The notes below the pieces were generated by a model. It saw only the letters and a program-made list of their open reading frames with translations. It had not been told where the DNA came from and searched no databases. A program made the translations under genes and the position numbers. This document shows positions 8,433-16,719 of a DNA stretch of 64,000 nt, piece by piece. Positions within the stretch are counted from its first letter, which is position 1, and the number at the start of each line of letters is the position of its first letter. Source of the stretch: Sporosarcina ureae DSM 2281 (GTDB lineage Bacteria > Bacillota > Bacilli > Bacillales_A > Planococcaceae); contig NZ_AUDQ01000001.1 in NCBI RefSeq assembly GCF_000425545.1, positions 310,001 to 374,000 on the forward strand. Reading direction: 5' to 3'.

Positions 8433-9122
8433 ATGAAGAAAATTGCCCTAGCCACGGTTGCTTCTCTTATGCTTGCAACCAGCATCTCAGTTGGCAGTGT
8501 TGCAGCTGCAACCAAAACACATGTCGTGCAAGCAGGAGAAACTCTTTACAAAATTTCCACTCAGTACAAGATTACGGTAACTGAACTGAAACGTCTGAAT
8601 TCTCTTACTTCTAATACTATCAAAGTTAAACAGAAACTAATAGTAGAAAATAAAGCGAACTCTTCAAAAGCTGTCTCTTCTACTAACTCATTTGGTACAT
8701 TATCATCAAGCAAGCCAGTGGTACAGCCAACTGTTGCTGCTACTAGCCAGGCTCTAGGTAAAAAATTAGTAGACATCACACAGCCATTACTAGGTACTCC
8801 TTATGTATGGGCAGGCGTGACACCATCAGGATTTGATTGCAGTGGATTCATTTACTACGCATTCAACCAAGCAGGTGTTAAAGTTCCTCGATTGGATACA
8901 ATCGGTTTCTATAACCGTTCACTGTTCATAAAAAATCCGGTAGTAGGAGATTTATTATTCTTTGAAAATACATATCGTCCGGGCATCTCGCATATCGGTA
9001 TTTATCTCGGAGACAATAAGTTTATTCATGCAGGAACGAAAGCAATCGAAATAGCTTCACTAGATTCTTCATATTGGAACTCACATTTTATGGGCTTCAA
9101 GCGCTTTGTAGATGTAAAATAA
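8433..9122 (+). CDS. Secreted LysM-NlpC/P60 cell-wall endopeptidase
   Basis: 229 residues. Signal peptide 1-26 (ending A-A-A), one LysM peptidoglycan-binding domain at 28-73 (HVVQAGETLYKISTQY ... LIVEN), a Ser/Thr/Val-rich linker, then an NlpC/P60 domain from about 108 with catalytic Cys in FDCSGFIYY, His in SHIGIYLG and His in FIHAG. This is the LytF/CwlO-type architecture in short form, a D,L-endopeptidase acting on the wall outside the cell. Unlike two other NlpC/P60 genes here, no WalR box was found in its 290-base upstream region. AAAGGAG precedes the ATG. Confidence 0.92.
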   Translation: MKKIALATVASLMLATSISVGSVAAATKTHVVQAGETLYKISTQYKITVTELKRLNSLTSNTIKVKQKLIVENKANSSKAVSSTNSFGTLSSSKPVVQPTVAATSQALGKKLVDITQPLLGTPYVWAGVTPSGFDCSGFIYYAFNQAGVKVPRLDTIGFYNRSLFIKNPVVGDLLFFENTYRPGISHIGIYLGDNKFIHAGTKAIEIASLDSSYWNSHFMGFKRFVDVK

Positions 9123-9134
9123 TTAATGAAAAAT

Positions 9135-9180
9135 GGGTTGTCCTGTAAGTCATCATGACTTGTAGGACAACCCGTTTTAT
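9135..9180. terminator. Bidirectional terminator between convergent genes
   Basis: Stem GGGTTGTCCT-TAAGTCA/TGACTT-TAGGACAACCC. The plus-strand side ends TTTTATTTATT and the minus-strand side ends ATTTTTCATT, so it can serve both the LysM-NlpC/P60 gene and the SDR gene. Confidence 0.8.
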
Positions 9181-9192
9181 TTATTGTTTTGA

Positions 9193-9930
9193 TTATCGTG
9201 CAGAATATCCACCATCAATGACAAGCTCTGCGCCTGTAATATACGATGCTTCATCTGATGCTAAGAAGAGTACGGCATTCCCTACATCTTCCGGCTGACC
9301 CAAACGTTGTAGTGGCGTCATTTTCTTCAATATATCAAGTTGAGCTTTCGACTCTTCAAGATTTGCAACCATTGGCGTCTGGATCACGCCTGGGAATACT
9401 GTGTTCACACGGATTCCTGCATGTCCATATTCCGCCGCTGCGGCTTTAGAGATCGCACGTACTGCACCTTTTGAAGCAGAGTAAGGATTCAAGCCCATAC
9501 CAATCAAAGCAGTATAAGATGAAATATTGACGATTGCACCTTTTTTCGCTTCTTTCATATATTTTGAAGCATGCTTCATACCAAGGAATGTACCGAAGCT
9601 ATTGATATCTGAAAGTCTGCGCCAATCTTCAATTGTGATTTGATCCACAGTTTTTTCCGTTGAGATACCCGCATTATTCACAAGAATATCAACTTTACCA
9701 AAGTGATCAACCGCTTTTTTCATTGCGTCTTCCCACTCTGCATCTTCAGTTACATTTAATTTGATCGTGAAGATATTGTCCTGCCCGCCCCACTTTTCTT
9801 CAAGTGCCGCTGTATTGATATCCGCTGCAATTACTTTTGCACCTTCTGCCGTGAATTGCTTTACCATCATCTCACCCATACCCGATGCTCCACCTGTAAT
9901 GAATGCTACTTTATCTTGTAATCTGCTCAT
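9193..9930 (-). CDS. Short-chain dehydrogenase/reductase
   Basis: 245 residues from MSRLQDKVAFITGG. The longer frame has a better-supported internal ATG at 9930 because AAGGAGA lies eight bases upstream of it. Classical SDR: Rossmann motif TGGASGMG (residues 12-19), NNAG near 87, catalytic Ser in NISSYTA and YSASK (Tyr/Lys). Asp near residue 36 (AADIN) at the end of beta-2 points to NAD preference. The substrate cannot be told from sequence; FabG-like and 3-hydroxyacid or sugar alcohol dehydrogenases share these motifs. Monocistronic. Confidence 0.85.
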   Translation of the reverse strand: MSRLQDKVAFITGGASGMGEMMVKQFTAEGAKVIAADINTAALEEKWGGQDNIFTIKLNVTEDAEWEDAMKKAVDHFGKVDILVNNAGISTEKTVDQITIEDWRRLSDINSFGTFLGMKHASKYMKEAKKGAIVNISSYTALIGMGLNPYSASKGAVRAISKAAAAEYGHAGIRVNTVFPGVIQTPMVANLEESKAQLDILKKMTPLQRLGQPEDVGNAVLFLASDEASYITGAELVIDGGYSAR

Positions 9931-10060
9931 AGTATATCTCTCCTTTATTGTTATTACTGTAATATACTTTAACACTAAACTATATGCAGTTCAATTATTC
10001 TGTTTGACATAATCTGTATCGAATACTGTACGTTTCTACACCTCTCACTTTATACATACC

Positions 10061-10089
10061 TTGTATAGACCATATGCATACGATATAAT
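10061..10089 (+). promoter_or_regulatory. SigmaA promoter of the SulP gene
   Basis: TTGTAT at 10061-10066, 17-base spacer, perfect TATAAT at 10084-10089, about 44 bases before the start codon. Confidence 0.75.
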
Positions 10090-10132
10090 AAGAGATGTAT
10101 ATATACTCTATAAATGGGAGAAGTGAACAGTT

Positions 10133-11725
10133 ATGTTCAAAGATCAACGTTATCTTCATTATAATGCAGCGGGTTTCCGGCAGGATTTAATTGCAGGGAT
10201 TACTGTTGGAATTGTAGCCATTCCGCTTGGGATGGCTTTTGCAATTGCTTCCGGTGTGAAACCCGAATACGGACTGTATACGACGATCATCGCAGGTCTT
10301 TTAGTCGCCTTGCTAGGTGGTTCACGTTACCAAATTGCGGGACCTACTGGCGCATTCATTCCTATATTACTGGCTATTGTGCTGCAATACGGTTATGAAG
10401 ACCTTCTGATCGCTGGATTTCTCGCTGGTATCCTCCTCGTCATCATGAGCTTTCTCGGTGTCAGTAATCTCATTCATTTCGTCCCCCGATCAGTGACGAT
10501 AGGGTTTACCGCTGGGATAGCTGTCATTATTTTCACTGGACAATTTCAAAACTTTTTTGGATTGACAGGAGTGGAGAAAAAAGAGTTTTTCCATGAAAGT
10601 ATGATGGAAATCGCCCGTCATTTTCATACCGTCAACACATTTAGTATTTTGACTGCCGCAATCGGCTTAGTCGTCATCTTCCTTTTGCCTAAAATCGCTC
10701 CAAAGGTTCCATTGTTACTTATTGCACTGTTAGTTCCTACTATTTGCTCGATTTTGTTTTTCCCAGGTAAAGTGGAAACGATCGGCACAGCATACGGTGG
10801 TATTCCGCAACATTTTCCTAGTTTTCATTTTCCAGAGATCACACTCGCCAAACTGGTAAACCTATGGCAACCCGCTTTAATCATTGCCGCACTCGGTGCA
10901 ATCGAATCTTTACTATCCGCGGTCGTTGCAGATGGAATGAAAAGTAAAGTACCGAAACATGATTCCAAGAAAGAATTATTCGGGCAAGGGATTGCGAATA
11001 TCGTTACACCGTTATTCGGTGGAATCCCAGCAACAGGTGCCATCGCCCGTACCGCCACAAATATCGGCTCAGGAGCAGTCAGTCCGATATCCGGCGTCGT
11101 GCAAAGTTTATTTGTATTAGCGTTCTTATTACTATTCGCACCTTACGCTTCCTATATACCGTTAGCCGCAATGGCGCCGATTCTTATGTTCGTTGCGTGG
11201 AATATGAGTTCACGGAAAGCCTTTGCTCAGATCGCTTCGTTACGCTCTGGGGATTCACTTGTGTTACTGACAACGTTCCTGTTGACGATATTCGTGAATC
11301 TAACGATCGCAGTCGAAGTCGGAATCTTACTCGCTGCCCTGTCGTTCTTACGCAAGATGAGTGGCTCTTTACATATTAAAAAGAGTAAATTGACCGACGT
11401 CGAGAAGTTCAAGTTGTCTCCAGAAAATGAATTCGAGCTAGTCAAGTTCAAAATCTCCGGTCCTTTGTTCTTCGGTACGGCGAAGTACTTTGAAGATCGG
11501 TATCCTGAACTATTAAATCTTGAACAGAAAACGATCATTTTAGACATGAAAAATCTAACAGCTATAGATGCAACAGGCGAAGCGGCCCTTTCTGCCATGC
11601 TCGACGAAGCAGGTCGCCAAAACAAGCGACTCATCTTTAAAAAAGTGCCTCCTGAGAAAGTGAGCTTGTTCAAACGTAGTGGTTTGTATGACAAGATCGG
11701 TGAGGATAATTTCTTTGTGCTGTGA
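10133..11725 (+). CDS. SulP-family anion transporter with STAS domain
   Basis: 530 residues. N-terminal membrane domain of about 12-14 helices beginning AGITVGIVAIPLGMAFAIASG, a typical SulP signature, then a cytoplasmic STAS domain from about residue 435 (ELVKFKISGPLFFGTA ... ILDMKNLTAIDATGEAAL). Family members carry sulfate, bicarbonate or C4-dicarboxylates. The substrate cannot be assigned, and no sulfur-assimilation or carbonic-anhydrase gene is next to it. GGGAGAAGTG precedes the ATG. The stop lies only 13 bases from the start of a truncated type-A repeat, and no ordinary terminator follows. Confidence 0.9.
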   Translation: MFKDQRYLHYNAAGFRQDLIAGITVGIVAIPLGMAFAIASGVKPEYGLYTTIIAGLLVALLGGSRYQIAGPTGAFIPILLAIVLQYGYEDLLIAGFLAGILLVIMSFLGVSNLIHFVPRSVTIGFTAGIAVIIFTGQFQNFFGLTGVEKKEFFHESMMEIARHFHTVNTFSILTAAIGLVVIFLLPKIAPKVPLLLIALLVPTICSILFFPGKVETIGTAYGGIPQHFPSFHFPEITLAKLVNLWQPALIIAALGAIESLLSAVVADGMKSKVPKHDSKKELFGQGIANIVTPLFGGIPATGAIARTATNIGSGAVSPISGVVQSLFVLAFLLLFAPYASYIPLAAMAPILMFVAWNMSSRKAFAQIASLRSGDSLVLLTTFLLTIFVNLTIAVEVGILLAALSFLRKMSGSLHIKKSKLTDVEKFKLSPENEFELVKFKISGPLFFGTAKYFEDRYPELLNLEQKTIILDMKNLTAIDATGEAALSAMLDEAGRQNKRLIFKKVPPEKVSLFKRSGLYDKIGEDNFFVL

Positions 11726-11737
11726 GTGAAGGGATGA

Positions 11738-11960
11738 TTGGGGCGTTGCTCGACTGGTTGTTGGGGACTGAAGTTAGTGTGAGTCTGCTTTCTGGACCCG
11801 CACAGGCACGTGGGGGATTGCCTACAGCCAGGAGCCAGCTGGCAAAGTACCGCCAGTTGTCTCCTGGCCACGGCCTACCCCGCAGTTGTGCCTGCGCTAC
11901 TGAGCGGTATTAATTTTGGTTGTGGTTTTAAGCGGTAAAGCAAAGCAAGAGATAGCGTAC
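11738..11960 (+). repeat. Type-A structured repeat, copy A3 (5'-truncated)
   Basis: Lacks the first 70 or so bases of the unit, including the GCGGGTC arm, and begins at TTGGGGCGTTGCTCGACTGG just after the sulP stop. The main hairpin is intact except that the 5' arm reads GCACAGGCAC against GTGCCTGCGC (one A-C mismatch). Confidence 0.85.
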
Positions 11961-12250
11961 AGTACCCGACTAACAAACGCGTTTGGCGGAAGAGACTATG
12001 CGGCTGCGGGTCTTTGTGACTTTTTGTTGAGGGCGTTGCTCGACTGGTTGTTGGGAACTGAAGTTAGTGCGTTTCTGCTTTCTGGACCCGCACAGGCACG
12101 TGGGGGATTGCCTACAGCCAGGAGCCAGCTGGCAAAGTGCCGCCAGTTGTCTCATGGCCACGGCCTACCCCGCAGTTGTGCCTGCGCTACTGAGTGGTAT
12201 TTATTTTGGTTGTGGTTCTCAATGGAAGAAGAGCAGCGACTTGTGATACT
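11961..12250 (+). repeat. Type-A structured repeat, copy A4
   Basis: Complete unit head to tail with A3, starting AGTACCCGACTAACAAACGCG. All stems are present; the main arm again has GCACAGGCAC opposite GTGCCTGCGC. The tail runs through GGTTGTGGTTCTC into the B block. Confidence 0.85.
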
Positions 12251-12262
12251 ACTTTTGTACAA

Positions 12263-12561
12263 TTGAAAAAGATGTATATGAACTGCCTTACACATGATGT
12301 AACGAAGGCGCCTGCTGTGGTAGGCGTAGCGATGAGACAGAGACAGGCGCACTTTCCTGTCTGTGGTTCATCGCGAAAGCCATCCACCAGCGCCGAAGTG
12401 GAGACAATGAACTTGCCACTTACATTGCCAGCTAAACCACAACCTCCTGATTAAACAGGAACAGAAAAAGCACGTGCAAGAACCACAACCTAACGCCGCT
12501 TATTAGGCATGCTAAATAGAAACGGAATACAAAAGCACTTCGACGATTAAAACAACTAGAC
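12263..12561 (+). repeat. Type-B structured repeat, copy B1
   Basis: Copy of a second family, unit length 282 bp. Its core (12308-12392) folds into one hairpin with arms GGCGC/GCGCC, TGGTAG/CCACCA, GCGATGA/TCATCGC and ACAG-GACAGG/CCTGTCTGT. Smaller hairpins follow (AGTGG/CCACT, CCTG/CAGG), then two CCACAACC motifs complementary to the GGTTGTGG tail of type A. No protein family recognised. Confidence 0.8.
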
Positions 12562-12830
12562 GAACTGCCCTACACCCAATCCAACGAAGGCGACTGCTTT
12601 GGTAGGCGTAGCGATAGACAGAGACAGGCGCACTTTCCTGTCTGTGGTTCATCGCGAAAGCCATCTACCAGCGCCGTAGTGGAGGCAAAGGACTTGCCAC
12701 TTATATTGCCAGCTAAACCACAACCTCCTGATTAAACAGGACAAAGAAAAGCACTTGCGAGAACCACAACCTAACGCTGCTAATTTCGCAAGCTTAATAG
12801 AAATGTAATCCCAAAATCACTTAGTCCCTA
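12562..12830 (+). repeat. Type-B structured repeat, copy B2
   Basis: Second head-to-tail B copy, 282 bases after B1. The hairpin arms GCGAT and CCTGTCTGT are retained; the TGGTAG arm here faces CTACCA, a perfect pairing. The copy decays after about 12800 into AT-rich sequence before the minus-strand terminator. Confidence 0.8.
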
Positions 12831-12875
12831 ATTGGTTTTAAGTAACAATTCCCCCACGCCGTCACTTAAAACCAC

Positions 12876-12914
12876 AAAAAAGCTTCCACTCAATTAACTG
12901 AGCGGAAGCTTTTT
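12876..12914 (-). terminator. Terminator of the glycosyltransferase/flippase operon
   Basis: Stem AAAAAGCTTCC-CTCA/TGAG-GGAAGCTTTTT with one mismatch; on the minus strand it ends TTTTTTGTGG, seven bases after the flippase stop. Confidence 0.85.
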
Positions 12915-12921
12915 ACTATCA

Positions 12922-14205
12922 TTACAACTTCCATTTAAATCGAGCATACCCCGATAGTAATAGGAAGTTCACTGCGGCACTGATCACCGTACCGTACGCT
13001 ATGGCCTGCGCACCAATCTGATCAACAAACGCATAAATAATACCGATATTAATTCCAAACACGCTGATCAAACTAAAAATGATTGGCGTAATCGAATTAC
13101 CTTTCGCATAATAAAAACGAGTGACATATGTATTTGCCGCCAGGAAGAACATTGACAGAGCGAATACTTTAAACACCGGCACCGTCAGCATAATGGACTT
13201 CTCATCGAAGTTCCCATAACCGAATACCAAACGGATTAGTGGCTCAGCTAGGAAGTAGCAGAACACCGTCGCGGGTAATAGTAACGCGACCATGTAGAGC
13301 ATACCTTTCTTGTAGAGCGCCTTGACCGTATTCGTATCCCCTTCGCCTTCTTTCTTCGCGAGCATTGGATAGATCACTGTCGTAACGGCTGTCATGAGAA
13401 TAGCTTGTGGAAAGCCTGTTAGTTTCGAGGCGTAGTTGATAGAAGAAATCGCACCTTCCCCTAATCCCCCCGCTGCAATTCGGTGAATAACGAAGTAGAA
13501 CTGCAAGGATGCACCACCGAATAAAATAGGAAGTGCCAACCACCACATTCTCTTTATATCCGTCGGCATGCCAAATGAGGGTTTCAGTGAGGAGAGATCT
13601 GCACGTTTGATCCCCCAATATAGGAAGAGTCCCATTAGGATCGCACTGACCATCGCACCGACACCGTATGATTCAGGTCCAAGCCATTTCGTTAGTGCAA
13701 AGCCCACTCCAACAAATGCTGCGTTATACAACAAGATCGCGAGGCTCGATAACTGAAAGCGATCATTAATGTTCAATAATCCGCTCATCCATGTCGACAT
13801 GACCAAAACAATAGAAGAAGGCATCATCCAAAGGAAGAGGTTTCTTACTAATGTGTAGTCTTCATCACTTAATTCTTTAAAGAATAGATGTAGAATCGGA
13901 TTCGTCAATGCGATAATTACTAATGTAACGAGCGTGGCAGTTATGACAACTGTCGTGAATGCCTTGCGCACAAATAATGGTCTATCCATATTCGAAGAAT
14001 GGTAGATCGATATAAAGGCAGTCGTCAACGCACCGCCGAGCACTAGATAAATAAAGTTCGGTATCGTATACGCTGTTGCGATGGCATCCGCTACTGTTGA
14101 GGTACCGTATTGTATGCCGATTACGACTTCGCGCCCGAAGCCAAACAATCTTGCTACAATATTAATGATGGCAACAGTACCAATGATCTTGAATAATTTA
14201 CTCAT
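12922..14205 (-). CDS. MurJ/MviN-like lipid-linked precursor flippase
   Basis: 427-residue MOP-superfamily membrane protein with about 12 helices. The N-terminus (LFKIIGTVAIINIVARLFGFGREVVIG) and the block GGALTTAFISIYHS are MurJ-like. MurJ flips lipid II and usually has about 500 residues and 14 helices; this copy stops after helix 12. With the glycosyltransferase overlapping upstream and csaB and a ligase-like gene nearby, it more likely flips a secondary-wall-polymer intermediate than serves as the main MurJ. That is inference. Its start overlaps the upstream stop by four bases (ATGA). Confidence 0.75.
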   Translation of the reverse strand: MSKLFKIIGTVAIINIVARLFGFGREVVIGIQYGTSTVADAIATAYTIPNFIYLVLGGALTTAFISIYHSSNMDRPLFVRKAFTTVVITATLVTLVIIALTNPILHLFFKELSDEDYTLVRNLFLWMMPSSIVLVMSTWMSGLLNINDRFQLSSLAILLYNAAFVGVGFALTKWLGPESYGVGAMVSAILMGLFLYWGIKRADLSSLKPSFGMPTDIKRMWWLALPILFGGASLQFYFVIHRIAAGGLGEGAISSINYASKLTGFPQAILMTAVTTVIYPMLAKKEGEGDTNTVKALYKKGMLYMVALLLPATVFCYFLAEPLIRLVFGYGNFDEKSIMLTVPVFKVFALSMFFLAANTYVTRFYYAKGNSITPIIFSLISVFGINIGIIYAFVDQIGAQAIAYGTVISAAVNFLLLSGYARFKWKL

Positions 14206-15299
14206 TTGGAAGATCCCTTTCCATTCTGCTCATAGATATCGTTCAACCTTTTGACGATTACTATTGAAGAATGTTGCTGAATCACTTGTTGCGTCACTTC
14301 ATGCTGCTCTCTTGTCACTTCATTCGCAAGCGCTTCCTCGAGTCCATCAGCTAAAGCTTGCGCATTACGTGGCTCAACTAGGGTCCCGACATCATCTTTC
14401 AATAAATAAGGAAGACCTCCAACATTGGTCGCTACGACTTTGGCTCCTGATGCGAGCGCTTCGAGTGCTACTAAGCCGAAACCTTCATGATAAGAAGGAA
14501 GAACGAGAATATCCGCTGCCGACATCCATTTCGCCAGTTCAGTCTGGCTTACGGGTTCTTTAAAGCGTATGCCCGTATTGTTAGCGACTTTCCCTTTCAC
14601 TTCTGCCGCAAAACGCTGGTCCTTTTGTGAACCTACTATATATAGAAGAAGATCGTCATGCGTCTCTTGTAACTGTTCAAATGCATCAGTCAATTCTATA
14701 ACGCCTTTTGCTTCAATGACGTTTCCTACAAAGAGTAGGACACGTTCATTTAAAGGCACGTCCAATAAAAGCCGAACTTCTTCCTGGCCCATTGGTTTGA
14801 AAATACCCGTATCGACCCCCATACTCATAACTTCTACTTTACCAGGGGCTATACCATAGTCATGGATGACATCATTTCGCAACTTCTCCCCGACTGTAAT
14901 CACTACTGAAGATTCTTGTAAAATACGTTTAGTGAGTTGTGTGATTCGCGGACTTTTCTTAGCCATTTTATCTAGATCTCCACCATGCACTGTCACAACG
15001 TACGGTATCTTCCATAATTTCTTTACGAGCAACGACACGAGTCCAGTCGGAAACGCATAATGCGCATGTGTGATGCTGATTTTCTTTTTATGTTGTAAGA
15101 CATATAGAAGGGATTGAATTCCCCATGATAGATATTTGGTTATTTTTCCGATTTTACCTTTACCCGGATCATGAATGGCGATAACTTTAACGTCTACACC
15201 CTCATTTTTTACTTGTTCCACTTGGTTTTTCACAAAGATTCCATAGGTTGGATGCTCAGTGGAAGGATACATATTACTAAACACTACTACTTTAGGCAC
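14202..15299 (-). CDS. GT4-family glycosyltransferase
   Basis: 365 residues, GT-B fold. N-terminal acceptor-side Rossmann domain (VVVFSNMYPSTEHPTYGIFV), conserved THAHYAFPTG and TVHGGD, then the donor-binding half from about residue 190 with LLFVGNVIEAKGV and the retaining EX7E motif in HEGFGLVALEA. Acts in the cytosol on a nucleotide-sugar donor; acceptor unknown. First gene of a two-gene operon with the flippase (ATGA overlap), which suggests assembly of a lipid-linked glycan. Confidence 0.87.
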   Translation of the reverse strand: MPKVVVFSNMYPSTEHPTYGIFVKNQVEQVKNEGVDVKVIAIHDPGKGKIGKITKYLSWGIQSLLYVLQHKKKISITHAHYAFPTGLVSLLVKKLWKIPYVVTVHGGDLDKMAKKSPRITQLTKRILQESSVVITVGEKLRNDVIHDYGIAPGKVEVMSMGVDTGIFKPMGQEEVRLLLDVPLNERVLLFVGNVIEAKGVIELTDAFEQLQETHDDLLLYIVGSQKDQRFAAEVKGKVANNTGIRFKEPVSQTELAKWMSAADILVLPSYHEGFGLVALEALASGAKVVATNVGGLPYLLKDDVGTLVEPRNAQALADGLEEALANEVTREQHEVTQQVIQQHSSIVIVKRLNDIYEQNGKGSSK

Positions 15300-15480
15300 T
15301 TATAACTCATCCTTTATTACGTACTGTCATAAACTACTATGCTTTTTTATATGTTGAATGATTATACCACATACCACGCGGATATAAAGTCGCAATAACC
15401 ATTTACTGACTATTTTATCTATTTAGATTAATATAAATACTATTAGTTATTTATACTAACATTTCATTCGTGTGTCAGTG
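15300..15480. other. Divergent intergenic region
   Basis: AT-rich region that must hold the promoters of the glycosyltransferase operon (minus) and the NlpC/P60-SLH gene (plus). Apart from the WalR half sites at its right end nothing distinctive is seen. Confidence 0.4.
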
Positions 15481-15508
15481 TGTAATTCTCTTGTAATATA
15501 AATGTAAT
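15481..15508 (+). promoter_or_regulatory. Triple WalR half-site array
   Basis: Three perfect TGTAAT half sites (15481, 15492, 15503), each separated by exactly five bases, giving two overlapping WalR boxes. A TAATAT -10-like hexamer lies 21 bases after the third (15530-15535), and the NlpC/P60-SLH gene starts 84 bases downstream of the array. Confidence 0.75.
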
Positions 15509-15591
15509 AATTTCTATGTTTATCCGTGCTAATATATTCCTAGATTACAAAGCACAACAGTGATTGTGCGAAAGGGGAATTTGAGAACAGC

Positions 15592-16503
15592 ATGAAACGT
15601 CTATTAACTCTGGTCATGGCAAGTCTACTATTCTTTTCATTTGTACCAGAATTTGCTTCCGCAAACTCACCAACTTCATTAGTAAACACAGCGAAAAATT
15701 ATATGGGAACACCTTATCGTTTAGGTGGGACAACCCCTACAGCTTTTGATTGTTCAGGATTCACACAATACGTATTCAATAAAGAAGGTCTTTCTATTCC
15801 AAGAACGACTGGTCAACAAATTGGTGTCGGCACTTCCATTTCTAAAAGCAATCTAGAAGTTGGAGATTTAGTATTCTTCAATACATCAGGTCGCGGCGTA
15901 TCACACGTTGGCATCTATATAGGATCTAATAACTTCATCCATGCTTCTGTGAGCAAAGGTGTCATGGTATCATCATTGGATGATCCATACTACTGGAAGA
16001 GCCGTTATATCGGTGCACGTCGCGTAGCGAACTTCACTGATAACGTGGCAAAAGAAGAGAAAAAGGTTGCTGCGTCTGCTCCTGTTAAAGAAATTGTTTA
16101 TGCAACACGCGGTGAAATAGCGCAGGTACTAGCTGAAAAGTTAGACCTTGATATGACAACAGTTAACACAACATTTAAAGACGTAGATGAATCAAATCCT
16201 CACTACAAAGCAATATCCGCAGTCGCTGAAGCGAATATCTTCTCTGGCGATGCAGGTAACTTTAATCCAAATAAAGAATTAACTCGCGCTCAAATGGCAA
16301 AAGTTTTAGTAAGTGCATTTGAACTAAGAGGTTCTGCAATCGCGAATTTCTCTGACGTTCCGAATGGTCACTGGGCAACAGAATATATTAACATCTTATT
16401 CTATCATGAAATTACAACTGGCTACCTAGACGGTACATATGGTTTGTCAGACAAAGTATCCGTTGGCCAACTAAATAAATTCATCGATCGTATCCATAAT
16501 TGA
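15592..16503 (+). CDS. SLH-anchored NlpC/P60 endopeptidase
   Basis: 303 residues. Signal peptide 1-24 (ending A-S-A), NlpC/P60 domain at about 27-145 with Cys in FDCSGFTQY, His in SHVGIYIG and His in FIHAS, a short charged linker, then SLH repeats at about 165-300. The first two carry recognisable TRGEIAQVL and TRAQMAKVL motifs. The third (SVGQLNKFIDRI) has lost the Thr-Arg pair. The SLH module should bind pyruvylated wall polymer made by CsaB, placing the hydrolase under the S-layer. The only clear Shine-Dalgarno (AAAGGGG) is rather far (14 bases) from the ATG. Confidence 0.92.
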   Translation: MKRLLTLVMASLLFFSFVPEFASANSPTSLVNTAKNYMGTPYRLGGTTPTAFDCSGFTQYVFNKEGLSIPRTTGQQIGVGTSISKSNLEVGDLVFFNTSGRGVSHVGIYIGSNNFIHASVSKGVMVSSLDDPYYWKSRYIGARRVANFTDNVAKEEKKVAASAPVKEIVYATRGEIAQVLAEKLDLDMTTVNTTFKDVDESNPHYKAISAVAEANIFSGDAGNFNPNKELTRAQMAKVLVSAFELRGSAIANFSDVPNGHWATEYINILFYHEITTGYLDGTYGLSDKVSVGQLNKFIDRIHN

Positions 16504-16510
16504 TGACCTT

Positions 16511-16543
16511 ACCGAATGTTCAAACTAGAGCATTCGGTTTTCT
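16511..16543 (+). terminator. Terminator of the NlpC/P60-SLH gene
   Basis: Stem ACCGAATG/CATTCGGT followed by TTTTC. Confidence 0.65.
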
Positions 16544-16719
16544 CTGCGTTCAGCTCTTTCTCCCTCTTCAGTACCACGCTTCCTTAAGTAGTAATGAAGA
16601 ATCATAACCATAATATTGCTATATTACGAACCATGTCGAAAATATCTAGTAATTAGTTTTCATAACTGGTAAAATGAACCTATGAGTCTAGTAATAAATT
16701 ATATTTTAAGGAGGATCTC

